From Roseateles sp. YR242 (lineage in GTDB: Bacteria; Pseudomonadota; Gammaproteobacteria; Burkholderiales; Burkholderiaceae_C): a DNA stretch of 64,000 nt. Every line of letters starts with the position of its first letter. The stretch's first letter is position 1. This document shows positions 42,767 to 51,558 of this stretch, piece after piece. The position numbers and the translations under genes were made by a program. Location of the stretch: NCBI RefSeq assembly GCF_900109745.1, contig NZ_FOAV01000003.1, forward strand, positions 62,001-126,000. Direction: 5' to 3'. Below the pieces are notes generated by a model. That model saw nothing but the letters and a program-made list of their open reading frames with translations, was not told where the DNA came from and did not search any database.

Positions 42767-44281
42767 ATGTCCCTCTCCGTCACCCACAGCCGCTCCCTGA
42801 CCGGCCTGACTGCCGCTGCCGTGGATGTGGAAGTCCATCTGGCCAATGGCCTGCCCAGCTTCACCCTGGTGGGCCTGGCCGACACGGAGGTCAAGGAGTC
42901 CCGGGAGCGTGTCCGGGCGGCGCTGCAGAGCAGCGGCCTGGAGTTCCCTTCCAACAAGCGCATCACCGTCAACCTCTCCCCTGCGGACCTGCCAAAGGAA
43001 GGTGCTCGCTTCGACCTGCCCATCGCGCTCGGCCTGCTCGCGGCCAGCGGCCAGGTGGATGCGCTGCGCCTCCCCGGCTTTGAATGCGCTGGTGAGCTGG
43101 CGCTTTCCGGGGAACTTCGCCCCGTCCGCGGCGCACTTGCCATGGCCTTGTCACTGCGAGCCAGCGGCCTTCCCCGGGAGCTGTTGCTGCCGCGCGGCAG
43201 CGCCTCTGAAGCGGCCCTGATGAACGGCCTGGTTGTGCGTGAGGCTGTCCACCTGCTCGACATCGTCCAGGCCCTGCAACCCAACAGTGAGGCGTCTCTC
43301 ACCCGCATCCAGATCACTGCGCCAACCATCTCTGCGGACGTGCCGGACCTGCGCGACGTCAAAGGCCAGACAGGCCCCAAACGCGCGCTCGAAGTGGCGG
43401 CGGCCGGCGGCCTGGGGCTGCTGCTCGTCGGCCCGCCCGGCACTGGCAAGTCCATGCTGGCCAGACGGCTGCCCGGCTTGCTGCCGCCGCTCGATGAGCC
43501 GGAGGCGCTGGCGTCCGCCGCGCTGCTCAGTGTCAATGGCCAGTTCAAGCCCGAGCACTGGGGCCAGCGCCCCTTCCGCTCCCCCCATCACAGCGCGTCC
43601 GCCGCCGCATTGATCGGCGGAGGCTCACCACCTCGTCCCGGTGAGATCACCCTGGCCCATCACGGCGTCCTCTTCCTCGATGAACTTCCCGAGTTCCATC
43701 GCCTCGCCCTGGAAGCCCTTCGTGAACCGCTGGAGACCGGCACGGTGCACATTGCCAGGTCCTGTCATCAGGCAGAGTTCCCCGCGCGGTTCCAACTGGT
43801 GGCGGCGATGAACCCCTGCCCGTGTGGGCACCTGGGGCATCCCACCAAGGTGTGCCATTGCACACCCGAGCAGGTGAGTCGCTATCAGGGCCGCATCTCC
43901 GGCCCGCTGCTGGATCGCATCGACCTCATGGTGGAGGTACCGATGCTGCCGCCCCGTGTACTGGCCGCAGCCGCCGAGGGTGAGGCCACCGCAGAAGTGG
44001 CGGCACGCGTTGCCACCGCGCGCGCCCTGGCGCTTCGTCGGCAGGGCTGCGTCAACGCCATGCTGCCCTCCAGTCAGCTCGATGCCCACCTGCAACTCAC
44101 GGCGGACGCTGAATCCATGCTGCACAAGGCCGCTGCCCGCCTGGCCTGGTCCGGCCGCAGCTATCACCGCGTCCTGCGCATTGCGCGCACGGTGGCCGAT
44201 CTTTGCGCAAGCGAGCCGGTGCTAGCCACTCACGTCGCCGAATCCATCCAATGGCGCCGTGCCCTGCCTGGCCGGGCGTAA
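42767..44281 (+). CDS. comM: Mg-chelatase-like AAA+ helicase ComM (YifB family)
   Basis: 504 aa, standard length. The N-terminal Lon-like domain opens SLSVTHSRSLTGLTAAAVDVEVHLANGLP. The AAA+ domain has Walker A GPPGTGKSML and Walker B GVLFLDELPEF, with AAMNPCPCGHLGHP zinc-like Cys residues and FPARFQLV. ComM is a hexameric helicase for branch migration in natural transformation. The start 42767 excludes an unconserved upstream extension. The 279-bp gap before it holds nothing I can name. Confidence 0.94.
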   Translation: MSLSVTHSRSLTGLTAAAVDVEVHLANGLPSFTLVGLADTEVKESRERVRAALQSSGLEFPSNKRITVNLSPADLPKEGARFDLPIALGLLAASGQVDALRLPGFECAGELALSGELRPVRGALAMALSLRASGLPRELLLPRGSASEAALMNGLVVREAVHLLDIVQALQPNSEASLTRIQITAPTISADVPDLRDVKGQTGPKRALEVAAAGGLGLLLVGPPGTGKSMLARRLPGLLPPLDEPEALASAALLSVNGQFKPEHWGQRPFRSPHHSASAAALIGGGSPPRPGEITLAHHGVLFLDELPEFHRLALEALREPLETGTVHIARSCHQAEFPARFQLVAAMNPCPCGHLGHPTKVCHCTPEQVSRYQGRISGPLLDRIDLMVEVPMLPPRVLAAAAEGEATAEVAARVATARALALRRQGCVNAMLPSSQLDAHLQLTADAESMLHKAAARLAWSGRSYHRVLRIARTVADLCASEPVLATHVAESIQWRRALPGRA

Positions 44282-44312
44282 CGAGCAAATTCAGACCGTG
44301 CGCTCCACCACC

Positions 44313-45788
44313 TCAGAACAACGCCCCCAGCATCGCCCGGCTCGGCGAGGTGGATTGAACACGGACAGAACCCGCAGGGCGCGGTGCGCAGCTCACGCTG
44401 TCTCCATCCTGATCCGACGGCACCAGCTCGGTGACCATCTCCAGCCCATGGCCGGTATTCCTGGCCACCAGGCGCCAGCGATGGGCCGTGGCGATCTCCA
44501 TGCAAATCGACAGCCCCAGCCCTGCCCCGTCTTCGCGCCGGTCCGGCCCACGCCAGAAGCGCTCGAACAGGCGGGACAAGTGTTCCGGCGCCACGCCCGG
44601 TCCCTCGTCACGCACCACAAAGCCGGACTGGTTCACCGACAAGGCCACCACCGCCCCCGCCGGGCTGTGCTGAATGGCGTTCTCCATCAGGTTCTTCAGC
44701 AAGGTGAACAGCGCGCTGCGGTCCGCCTGCCATTGGCGCAGGTCATCAGCCATGCGCAACCCCAGCCGCACGCCGTGGCGCTCCGCCACCCGGCCCATGT
44801 AATCGAACACCTCCTGAACTGCACTGCGCGGGTCAATGCGCTCGATGCGATAGTTCTGCGGCTCACTCACTTCGGCCAACATCAGCAACTGCTGGACCTG
44901 CCGCGCCATGCGGTCCACGTCCTGCAGCAGGTATTGGCGGCGCTCATCGTGCGGCCCCAACTCCACCTGCGCACGCATCAATGCCAGCGGTGTCTTCAGC
45001 TCATGCGCCGCACTGGCCAGGAATTCCTGCTGGGTCTGATAACCGTGCTGAAGCCGGTCCAGCGCCTGGTTGAACGCCAGCACCAGAGGCCGAATCTCCC
45101 GGGGCTGGGCATCAACATCCAGCCGCGCATCCAGCGTTTTCGGTGTGATGCGGCACGCATCTGCCGAGGCGGCGCGCAGCGGCAGCAGTGCACGGCGCAA
45201 GGTGAAGTGGACCGTCACAAAGAACAGCAGCACAAAGGCGACCCCGGTGAGGCTCACCCCTTGGATCAGGCCCGGAATGCCAAAGGCCGATCGCATCCGC
45301 AACACAATGCGGTCGCTCAGCCCCAATTGCAGCCACCAGCGACCGCCGCTGTGTTCAACGCGCGCAGTAGCGCCATGCATGGCCACCCCGTCGCGGAGAA
45401 AGGTGAACACCTTCAGCGACGGATCAAACGCCACACCCTCCGGCACCAGTGCACGAGAGTTCCCGCCAGCTTCCGAGGTGAAGGCCACATGCCCCTGCGC
45501 ATCAACGATGCGCAGCGTCACTTCCTCGGCCAGGCTGTTGAACAGCCACGGCTCAATACGCTGCGCGTCCAATCCCAGGGGCCGACCATGGGCGTCAAGC
45601 AGCACACGCTCAGCCATCTCTTTTGCATAGTGGCGCACGCTGGCATTCAGCATGTGCCGGCCAAAGGGCTCGGCCAGGGCCGTCACGGCCACCGCAATCA
45701 CGGCCGCACTCACCAACATGCCGCCGACAAACATCACCATCAGGCGGATGCGCAGGCTACAGGGGCGGAGAGTCTTCTCGAAGCGCAT
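44313..45788 (-). CDS. Sensor histidine kinase
   Basis: 491 aa. Two membrane helices (VMFVGGMLVSAAVIAVAVTAL and GVAFVLLFFVTVHFTL) enclose a periplasmic sensor of about 130 residues. A linker follows, then the H-box ASAAHELKTPLALMRAQ, the N-box LLKNLMENAIQHSP, and the G-boxes VVRDEGPGVAP and GAGLGLSICMEI. A Ser/Pro-rich tail is at the end. The start overlaps the response regulator by 32 bp, so they are coupled. The signal sensed is unknown; the neighbouring MipA gene suggests an envelope cue. Confidence 0.93.
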   Translation of the reverse strand: MRFEKTLRPCSLRIRLMVMFVGGMLVSAAVIAVAVTALAEPFGRHMLNASVRHYAKEMAERVLLDAHGRPLGLDAQRIEPWLFNSLAEEVTLRIVDAQGHVAFTSEAGGNSRALVPEGVAFDPSLKVFTFLRDGVAMHGATARVEHSGGRWWLQLGLSDRIVLRMRSAFGIPGLIQGVSLTGVAFVLLFFVTVHFTLRRALLPLRAASADACRITPKTLDARLDVDAQPREIRPLVLAFNQALDRLQHGYQTQQEFLASAAHELKTPLALMRAQVELGPHDERRQYLLQDVDRMARQVQQLLMLAEVSEPQNYRIERIDPRSAVQEVFDYMGRVAERHGVRLGLRMADDLRQWQADRSALFTLLKNLMENAIQHSPAGAVVALSVNQSGFVVRDEGPGVAPEHLSRLFERFWRGPDRREDGAGLGLSICMEIATAHRWRLVARNTGHGLEMVTELVPSDQDGDSVSCAPRPAGSVRVQSTSPSRAMLGALF

Positions 45789-46443
45789 AACCCTGATTCC
45801 TGATGTTCACAATCTGCAGGTTGGAGCCCACCCCCAGCAACTTGCGCCGCAGCCGGTGCAAGGCCACATCCAGCGCGTTGGGCGTGACGGCCTCCGACAG
45901 TCCCCATGCCGCCGCCTCCAGCGCCCCGCGGCGCACCGTGCGGCCCTCCTGCCGCACCAGCGACAGGAGGATCTGCTGCTCAGTGGGCGACAGCGTGATC
46001 GCCTCGTCGCCGCAGCCGAGCCGCCCTTCATCCAGCATCAGGCAGATGTCGCCGAACGCTGGCAAGGACGAACGCAGCGCCGCAGGCCGGCGCAGCAGTG
46101 CACGGACACGGGCGACCAACTCTTCCATCGGGAAGGGTTTGGTCAGGTAGTCGTCGGCGCCGGATTCCAGCCCCTCCACCCGGTCGTGAAGCGCATCCCG
46201 TGCGGTCAGCATCAGGCAGGGCGTGGCGCGGCCCTCGGCACGCAGCCGTTTCACCAGCGTGAGACCGTCCCCGTCCGGCAGCCCTCGGTCCACCACCAGG
46301 GCGCCGTAGTCGATCTCCTGCAAGCCGCCCCAGGCCGCCTCCACCGACGCAAAGACGTCGGTGGGGATGCCGGCGGCCTGCAGGGCCTGCCGCACGAGCT
46401 CCGCGAGACGGGCGTGGTCCTCGACAAGGGCGATTCGGTTCAT
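45757..46443 (-). CDS. OmpR/PhoB-family response regulator
   Basis: 228 aa. Receiver domain with acidic pocket LVEDH, phosphoacceptor Asp52 in LVVDRGLPDGDG and Lys in DDYLTKPFP. The C-terminal winged helix is typical (LSPTEQQILLSLVRQEGRTVRRGAL, ALDVALHRLRRKL, IRNQGYAL). Phosphorylated by the kinase whose gene overlaps its 3' end. It follows mipA by 11 bp and so may control the whole mipA-RR-HK operon. Confidence 0.95.
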   Translation of the reverse strand: MNRIALVEDHARLAELVRQALQAAGIPTDVFASVEAAWGGLQEIDYGALVVDRGLPDGDGLTLVKRLRAEGRATPCLMLTARDALHDRVEGLESGADDYLTKPFPMEELVARVRALLRRPAALRSSLPAFGDICLMLDEGRLGCGDEAITLSPTEQQILLSLVRQEGRTVRRGALEAAAWGLSEAVTPNALDVALHRLRRKLLGVGSNLQIVNIRNQGYALREDSPPL

Positions 46444-46454
46444 GCCACCGGATC

Positions 46455-47297
46455 TTAAAAGCGGTAGAGGTAACCCACCATCGCGCGGGGCACGTTGCTG
46501 CGATCCACGATCGGGCTGTTGGTGACTTCCTTGGGCAAATGCGTGACGCCCACATCCAGGAAGATCACGTGCCGCTGCTGGATCGCGTAATCAAGCCGAA
46601 CGCCGGCTTCCAGGGCCACCCCTGCCTCACCGAGATAGGCCGGGCGATCGGCCAAGGCTTCCTGCGCCCGGACGCCGTAGTAGTAATCCACCCACTTGCG
46701 ATCCATCCACTGCGCGCCAAGCCGCGGAGAAATGCTGGCCGCGCCCAGTTGGAAGCGGCGATCCGCCTGCAACTGCAGGCGCTGCCCCTTGCTGTGGCCG
46801 GAAAGGTCGCTGGACCAGTCCAGGCGCACCTGCGCCATGGGGTTGTGCCAGGCCAGGCCAAACCCGCCCAGGATCCCGCCCTTGCGCTCGGCCATGCCGG
46901 TCAGGCGCGATGAATCGCTGGCTTTGTAGCCGTCCGGCGCATACCTCACCTGCAGGCCACCCGTGAGGCGCTGGGTCGGCGTGAACGCATGGTTGAGCAG
47001 CTTGAGCTCGGCGGTCGCGCCGGCAAAACGCAGCCAGTCGTTCTCGTAGAACAGCAGCGGCAAGGCGGTGAACTTGCGATCAGCACCTGCATAGGCACGC
47101 TCACTCACCCCGGCGCCCAGGCCCAACGCCCACTGGGAGCCGCCACTCTTTGCGGGCGCTTCCCGCTTCCCTGCCTCGGCCGCCTCTTGCGTGGCGGGGG
47201 TCAAGGCATCGGACTGGGCGCTCGCAGCCGTCGCCAGGAAGGAACAGCTTCCGGCCGCCATCAGGGCCGCCAGGGTGCGCTGAAGGCGTGGACGCAT
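46455..47297 (-). CDS. MipA/OmpV family outer-membrane protein
   Basis: 280 aa. Signal peptide RPRLQRTLAALMAAGSCSFLATAASA, then an OmpV-like barrel: WALGLGAGVSERAYAGADRKFTALPLLFYENDWLRF, QVRYAPDGYKASDSSRLTGMAERK and a terminal YRF. The upstream extension to 47366 is not a better start. First gene of a mipA-RR-HK set, probably under control of its own two-component system. Homologues include scaffolds for murein enzymes and porin-like proteins; which applies here is open. Confidence 0.88.
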   Translation of the reverse strand: MRPRLQRTLAALMAAGSCSFLATAASAQSDALTPATQEAAEAGKREAPAKSGGSQWALGLGAGVSERAYAGADRKFTALPLLFYENDWLRFAGATAELKLLNHAFTPTQRLTGGLQVRYAPDGYKASDSSRLTGMAERKGGILGGFGLAWHNPMAQVRLDWSSDLSGHSKGQRLQLQADRRFQLGAASISPRLGAQWMDRKWVDYYYGVRAQEALADRPAYLGEAGVALEAGVRLDYAIQQRHVIFLDVGVTHLPKEVTNSPIVDRSNVPRAMVGYLYRF

Positions 47298-47471
47298 CGC
47301 CTGCGCGGCACCACGACGAAGAAATGCGGCGGGACACGCGTCTTTCAACAGGCTGGAAGGGGTCACGATCGGGCTCTGAGTCGAAGGAGCCCGAATGGTG
47401 CGGCGGCCTGTATTACCCGCGACTTACCGGCCAACGGCAGCTTGCAACCAGCAACAACCGGTGAGCCCGGG

Positions 47472-47891
47472 TCAGGTCTCGAAGACCCCCTCCATCGCCG
47501 CAAACCCCTTCACCTCGATCGGATTGCCGGACGGGTCCAGGAAGAACATGGTGGCCTGCTCGCCCGGCTGCCCGGCGAATCGGATCTGAGGCTTCAGCAC
47601 AAAGGCCTGCCCTTGTGACGCCAGGCGGTCGGCCAGCGCCCGCCACGCGGTCATCGGCAGCACCAGCCCCAGGTGCGGCATGGGCACCAGGTGGTCACCC
47701 ACTCGGCCGGTGTTGGTCGTCTTGAACGGCTCGCCCAGGTGCAGCGAGATCTGGTGGCCGAAGAAATCGAAATCCACCCAGGTGTCGGTACTTCGCCCTT
47801 CGGCGCAGCCCAGCATGCCGGTGTAGAACGCACGCGCCTCGTCCAGGTCGGTGACGTGATAAGCAAGGTGGAACAAGGCGGGGACTTGCAT
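47472..47891 (-). CDS. VOC family protein (glyoxalase/bleomycin-resistance fold)
   Basis: 139 aa. It begins with the VOC betaalphabeta unit FHLAYHVTDLDEARAFYTGMLGC and ends with a second unit TMFFLDPSGNPIEVKGF. His8 or His11 and the late Glu in PIEVKG fit the metal site; DFFGHQISLHLGE is the middle strand. Small VOC enzymes act as dioxygenases, isomerases or resistance enzymes, and the sequence does not decide which. It lies alone, divergent from the TPR-OGT gene. Confidence 0.86.
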   Translation of the reverse strand: MQVPALFHLAYHVTDLDEARAFYTGMLGCAEGRSTDTWVDFDFFGHQISLHLGEPFKTTNTGRVGDHLVPMPHLGLVLPMTAWRALADRLASQGQAFVLKPQIRFAGQPGEQATMFFLDPSGNPIEVKGFAAMEGVFET

Positions 47892-48207
47892 GAAAGCTCC
47901 TGGCTGGGCGATGACGGCCGTCTTGGCACATGCTGAGGCCGCCCTCTTGGCGCCGTGATCCACCGATATTAGCCAACCTGCACGTGGCTCCACCGGCCCG
48001 ACCTTACGAGGCGGTCGCTTTGCGGCCCACCGCGTCGCGTTGCAACCCAAGGCCTCGCCTTGCAGGCGGCCGCGCCTCCTCAGGTAGCCATGCCGGCCCG
48101 GGCCGCAACGGCCACTGCCACTCCCGGGTGAGCACCGCCCCCCAACTTGGAGAGGGCCTGTGCGGCGCTGGTTACCATGGCAGCGGATTCTCGACCAGGC
48201 GCTCTCC
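47892..48207. other. Intergenic region between VOC and TPR-OGT genes
   Basis: 316 bp between divergent genes. GC-rich and without a repeat, RNA gene or clear promoter that I can support. Confidence 0.5.
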
Positions 48208-50430
48208 ATGTCCGTACCCCAGACCAGCCGCGCCCAGGCGGCGCTGAAGAAGGCTTCCTCCGCGTTCCAGCGCAGCCAGTGGGCGGAGGCGGTGAAGGGC
48301 TTCCAGGACGTCGTCCGCCACGAGCCCGACTACTTCGACGCCTACCCGCTGCTCGCCTCTGCGCTGGAACGCGCGGGCCAGCCGCAACGGTCGGTCGAGT
48401 TGCTCATGGCGGCCACGCAGCGCTTCCCGCAGGAGCCGACGCTGTATCTGCGCCTGGGCAACCTGATGGCCGGCGCGGGCGATTGGGCGCGCGCGCGCCA
48501 GTGCTTCGAGCGGGCCAGCCAACTCGCGCCGCAGGACGCCCGGAGCGCCTACAACTGGGGCGTCGCCCTGCAGGAGCTGGGCCAGCCCGCCGAGGCCATC
48601 GGCGCCTTCGAGCGCGCCATCACGGCGGACCCGGCCTACACCGCCGCCTATCTGGCCCTGGGCCTGGCCTATCAAGCCACCGGCGCCATGGAGGCAGCGC
48701 TGATGGCGCTGGACTGCGCCATCAACATCACCCCGGCAGACCCCCGGCTGCACATTGAACGCGCCCGCACACTGCTGGCCATGGGCCAGTTGCCCGAGCT
48801 GTTGGCCGCACTGACGCCCCTGGCCGAGCGTTTCCCTGCGGAGGTGGAGATTCAGAACCTGCGCGGCATCGCCCTGAAGCAGTCCGGCCGCGCCGATGAG
48901 GCGCTGGCCGCGTTCAGCGCCGCCCTGCAGATTCGCCCCGACGCCATCGAGCCGCTGCACAACCGCGCCAACCTGCAGTTGCTGGCCCGGCGGTTCTCGC
49001 CCGCGCTGGAGGACTTCAACCGCCTGGAGTCCCTGAAGCCCGACCTGGACTGGCTGCCCGGCCTGCATCTCTACACCGCCATGCATCTGTATGACTGGCG
49101 CGGTTTCGACCAACGGCTCGGCGCCATCCTCCAAGGCCTGGCCGAGCAGCGCCGGGCTGTGCAGCCCCTGATCCTGCAAGGCCTGGTGGACGACCCCGCA
49201 GCCCATCAGCAAGCCGCACGCCTCTGGATGAACACCGTGAGCGCGCCCGCCCAGGCGCTGCCGCTCACCACCAACCACCAAGGCGCGGATCACCCCAAGG
49301 CGAAACTGCGCATCGCCTACATCTCGCGGGACTTCCGCACCCACCCCGTCGCCTTCCTGATGGCCGAGGTGCTGGAACTGCACGACCGCGAACGCTTCGA
49401 GGTCATCGCCATCAACTACGGCGCAGCCCGCAACGACGCCATGCAGCAACGTCTGCGCGCGGGCGTGGACGGATTCATGGATGTGGCGCATCTGTCGGAC
49501 CGGCAGATCGCCCAGGCCTGCCGGGAGCTGAAGATCGACGTGGCGGTCGATCTCACCGGTTTCACCGAGGGCGCGCGCAGCGGCATCTTCGCCCAGCGCG
49601 CCGCACCGGTGCAGGTGCTGTATCTCGGTTATCTGGGCACCTCCGGCACCGCGCTGTACGACTACCTGATAGCCGACCCGCTGCTGATCCCCCCGCAGAC
49701 CCGGGCGTTCTACGACGAGCGCCTCCTGGTGCTGCCCAGCTACCAGGCCAACGATCGCCAACGCCCCCGCCCCGCCCTGCATACCAGCCGCTCCGAGCTG
49801 GGCCTGCCGGACGATGCCTTTGTCTTCTGCTGCTTCAACAACCCCAGCAAGATCACGCCAGCCGTGTTTCAGCGATGGGCGGCCATCCTGGCGCAGGTCC
49901 CGGGGTCCGTGCTGTGGGTGCTGGAAGAGGACGCGCAAGCCGCCGGGCACCTGTGCCGTCATGCCGATGCACTAGGCATCGGGGCCCACCGCCTGGTCTT
50001 TGCGGAACGCGCGCCACGCGAGGTGTACCTCGAACGCCTGCAGATGGCGGACCTGTTCCTGGACACCCTCCCCTACAACGCCGGCACCACCGCCAGTGAT
50101 GCCTTGTGGATGGGCTTGCCGGTGCTGACGCAGCTCGGCCAGAGCTTCTGCGGCCGGATGGCCGCCAGCCTGCTGCACGCGGTGGGGCTGCCGTCGCTGG
50201 TGGCCGAGGACGCGGAAGCCTATGTGGCGACTGCGGTGCGTCTGGCATTGGCGCCGGGCAGCCTCGCCGCCATCCGGCACCGGCTGAAGACCGAGCGCCT
50301 CACGCTCCCCTTGTTCGACACCCCCGCCTTCACCCGCACGCTGGAACGGGCCTTCGGGGAAGCCCATCGCGCGCGATCGGCCGGCGAGCCGCTGCAGGAC
50401 ATTCACATCAGCCCGGCGGCCCAGCCCTGA
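48208..50430 (+). CDS. TPR protein with O-GlcNAc-transferase-like (SPINDLY-type) domain
   Basis: 740 aa. Tandem TPR units fill residues about 10-270 (AVKGFQDVVRHEPDYFDAYPLLA, ARQCFERASQLAPQDARSAYNWG, AIGAFERAITADPAYTAAYLALG). A glycosyltransferase family 41 domain follows: LRIAYISRDFRTHPVAFL, QACRELKIDVAVDLTGFTEGARSGIFAQRAAPVQVLYLGYLGTSG, FVFCCFNNPSKITPAVFQRW and YNAGTTASDALWMGLPVLT. It should transfer a sugar from UDP or GDP donors to protein, perhaps flagellin or pilin. The start 48208 removes a short unconserved extension. No glycan genes are next to it. Confidence 0.92.
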   Translation: MSVPQTSRAQAALKKASSAFQRSQWAEAVKGFQDVVRHEPDYFDAYPLLASALERAGQPQRSVELLMAATQRFPQEPTLYLRLGNLMAGAGDWARARQCFERASQLAPQDARSAYNWGVALQELGQPAEAIGAFERAITADPAYTAAYLALGLAYQATGAMEAALMALDCAINITPADPRLHIERARTLLAMGQLPELLAALTPLAERFPAEVEIQNLRGIALKQSGRADEALAAFSAALQIRPDAIEPLHNRANLQLLARRFSPALEDFNRLESLKPDLDWLPGLHLYTAMHLYDWRGFDQRLGAILQGLAEQRRAVQPLILQGLVDDPAAHQQAARLWMNTVSAPAQALPLTTNHQGADHPKAKLRIAYISRDFRTHPVAFLMAEVLELHDRERFEVIAINYGAARNDAMQQRLRAGVDGFMDVAHLSDRQIAQACRELKIDVAVDLTGFTEGARSGIFAQRAAPVQVLYLGYLGTSGTALYDYLIADPLLIPPQTRAFYDERLLVLPSYQANDRQRPRPALHTSRSELGLPDDAFVFCCFNNPSKITPAVFQRWAAILAQVPGSVLWVLEEDAQAAGHLCRHADALGIGAHRLVFAERAPREVYLERLQMADLFLDTLPYNAGTTASDALWMGLPVLTQLGQSFCGRMAASLLHAVGLPSLVAEDAEAYVATAVRLALAPGSLAAIRHRLKTERLTLPLFDTPAFTRTLERAFGEAHRARSAGEPLQDIHISPAAQP

Positions 50431-50478
50431 AACACCCGGCCCTCGCAGCAGACGCGAGGCCGATCCGCACGTCCCAAT

Positions 50479-50513
50479 GAAAACGCCCCGTGTTGCCGGC
50501 AGCATCACGGGGC
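50479..50513 (-). terminator. Rho-independent terminator after the glycine-zipper gene
   Basis: Stem GCCCCGTG/CACGGGGC (50485-50492 and 50506-50513) with an inner palindrome TGCCGGCA in the loop. In minus reading the stem is followed by GTTTTC. It could also stop transcripts of the TPR-OGT gene arriving from the other side. Confidence 0.75.
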
Positions 50514-50566
50514 TTGGGTCGCCTGCCGGAGCCCCAAAGGGCAACCGGCGGCGAGGCGTCAAGCGC

Positions 50567-51172
50567 TTACTGGCGCACCAGTTGGCCGTTGTTGACCTTC
50601 ACCACATCGCCGTTCTGCACGGCCGGGTCATGGCTGAATTCCATGGTGCGCAGGCTCTGGTCGGCGTTGCGCATCTTGACCACCCACACCGTGGTGCTGC
50701 GGGTGCGTTTTTCGATCTCGTTGCCGGCGAAGCCACCCGCGACAGCACCGCCCACGGTCGCCACCTTCTTACCGGTGCCGCCACCCAGCTGGTTGCCCAG
50801 CAGGCCGCCAACCACCGCACCGCCCACGGCACCAATGCCGGAGCCCTTGCCTTCGCGGTTTTCCGAGCGCACCGACAGCACCGTGGCGCAGGTGGCGCAG
50901 ATACGGGCCTCGTCCTGAGCCACCGCCTTGTTGCTGCCGTTGTCGGCATAACCACCGCTGTCGCCGTTGCCGGCGCGCTGGCCGTTCTTCGGCGTCACGG
51001 CGTCGTTGGCAGCCGTCTTGGCCGCACGGGCCTCGTCGGCGGCGCTCACGGCGGCCGGCGCATCCGGCGCCTGGGGAGCGGACTGGTGACGACCCGCCAT
51101 GAAGGCGGCGGCCACCAGTACGGCGGCACCGGCAGCGCCAGCGATCATCTTTTGGTTGCTACTCATCGCCAT
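50567..51172 (-). CDS. Glycine-zipper 2TM domain protein
   Basis: 201 aa. One N-terminal membrane helix (MIAGAAGAAVLVAAAFMAG), a polar linker, then the glycine zipper GAVGGAVVGGLLGNQLGGGTGK and TVGGAVAGGFAGNEIEKR, as in SlyB-like envelope proteins. A small C-terminal domain follows (TTVWVVKMRNADQSLRTMEF...VKVNNGQLVRQ). No lipobox is seen. AGAGG six bases before ATG 51172 supports that start. Role in envelope integrity is inferred from the family. Confidence 0.85.
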   Translation of the reverse strand: MAMSSNQKMIAGAAGAAVLVAAAFMAGRHQSAPQAPDAPAAVSAADEARAAKTAANDAVTPKNGQRAGNGDSGGYADNGSNKAVAQDEARICATCATVLSVRSENREGKGSGIGAVGGAVVGGLLGNQLGGGTGKKVATVGGAVAGGFAGNEIEKRTRSTTVWVVKMRNADQSLRTMEFSHDPAVQNGDVVKVNNGQLVRQ

Positions 51173-51558
51173 GATTTACCTCTTATGGTTGTTCCCCAGG
51201 GGCCCGAGCCCCTCTACGGGTATGAGCGAAGAATGCCACGCTGTTACAAGTGGGGCGAATATCAGACGTCGCTTTTGTAAACGCCTGAAACCGGCCTGGA
51301 CGGCCCCGCAGCACCCCGGATTTCTGGCTCCGGGACTGTGGCGGGCACGCTTCACAAACTGGAAACGCCCCTGGGGCCTCAGCGGCCGACCGCCGTCACG
51401 CACTGAAACAATGCTTTCAAGCTGATAGGCACATCACCCACACCGAATTCACCGCACCGAAGCCACGGGCCGGTTCGTCCCGCTGAGCGGATGCCAGGCC
51501 GGGCCATCACCCTGCCCCGCGCAGGGTGGCGCCGTTCAAGGGTGCCGAGCAGCCAAGT
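51173..51558. other. Intergenic region between metH and glycine-zipper gene
   Basis: 386 bp. It must hold the glycine-zipper promoter. No RNA motif or repeat was recognised. Confidence 0.5.
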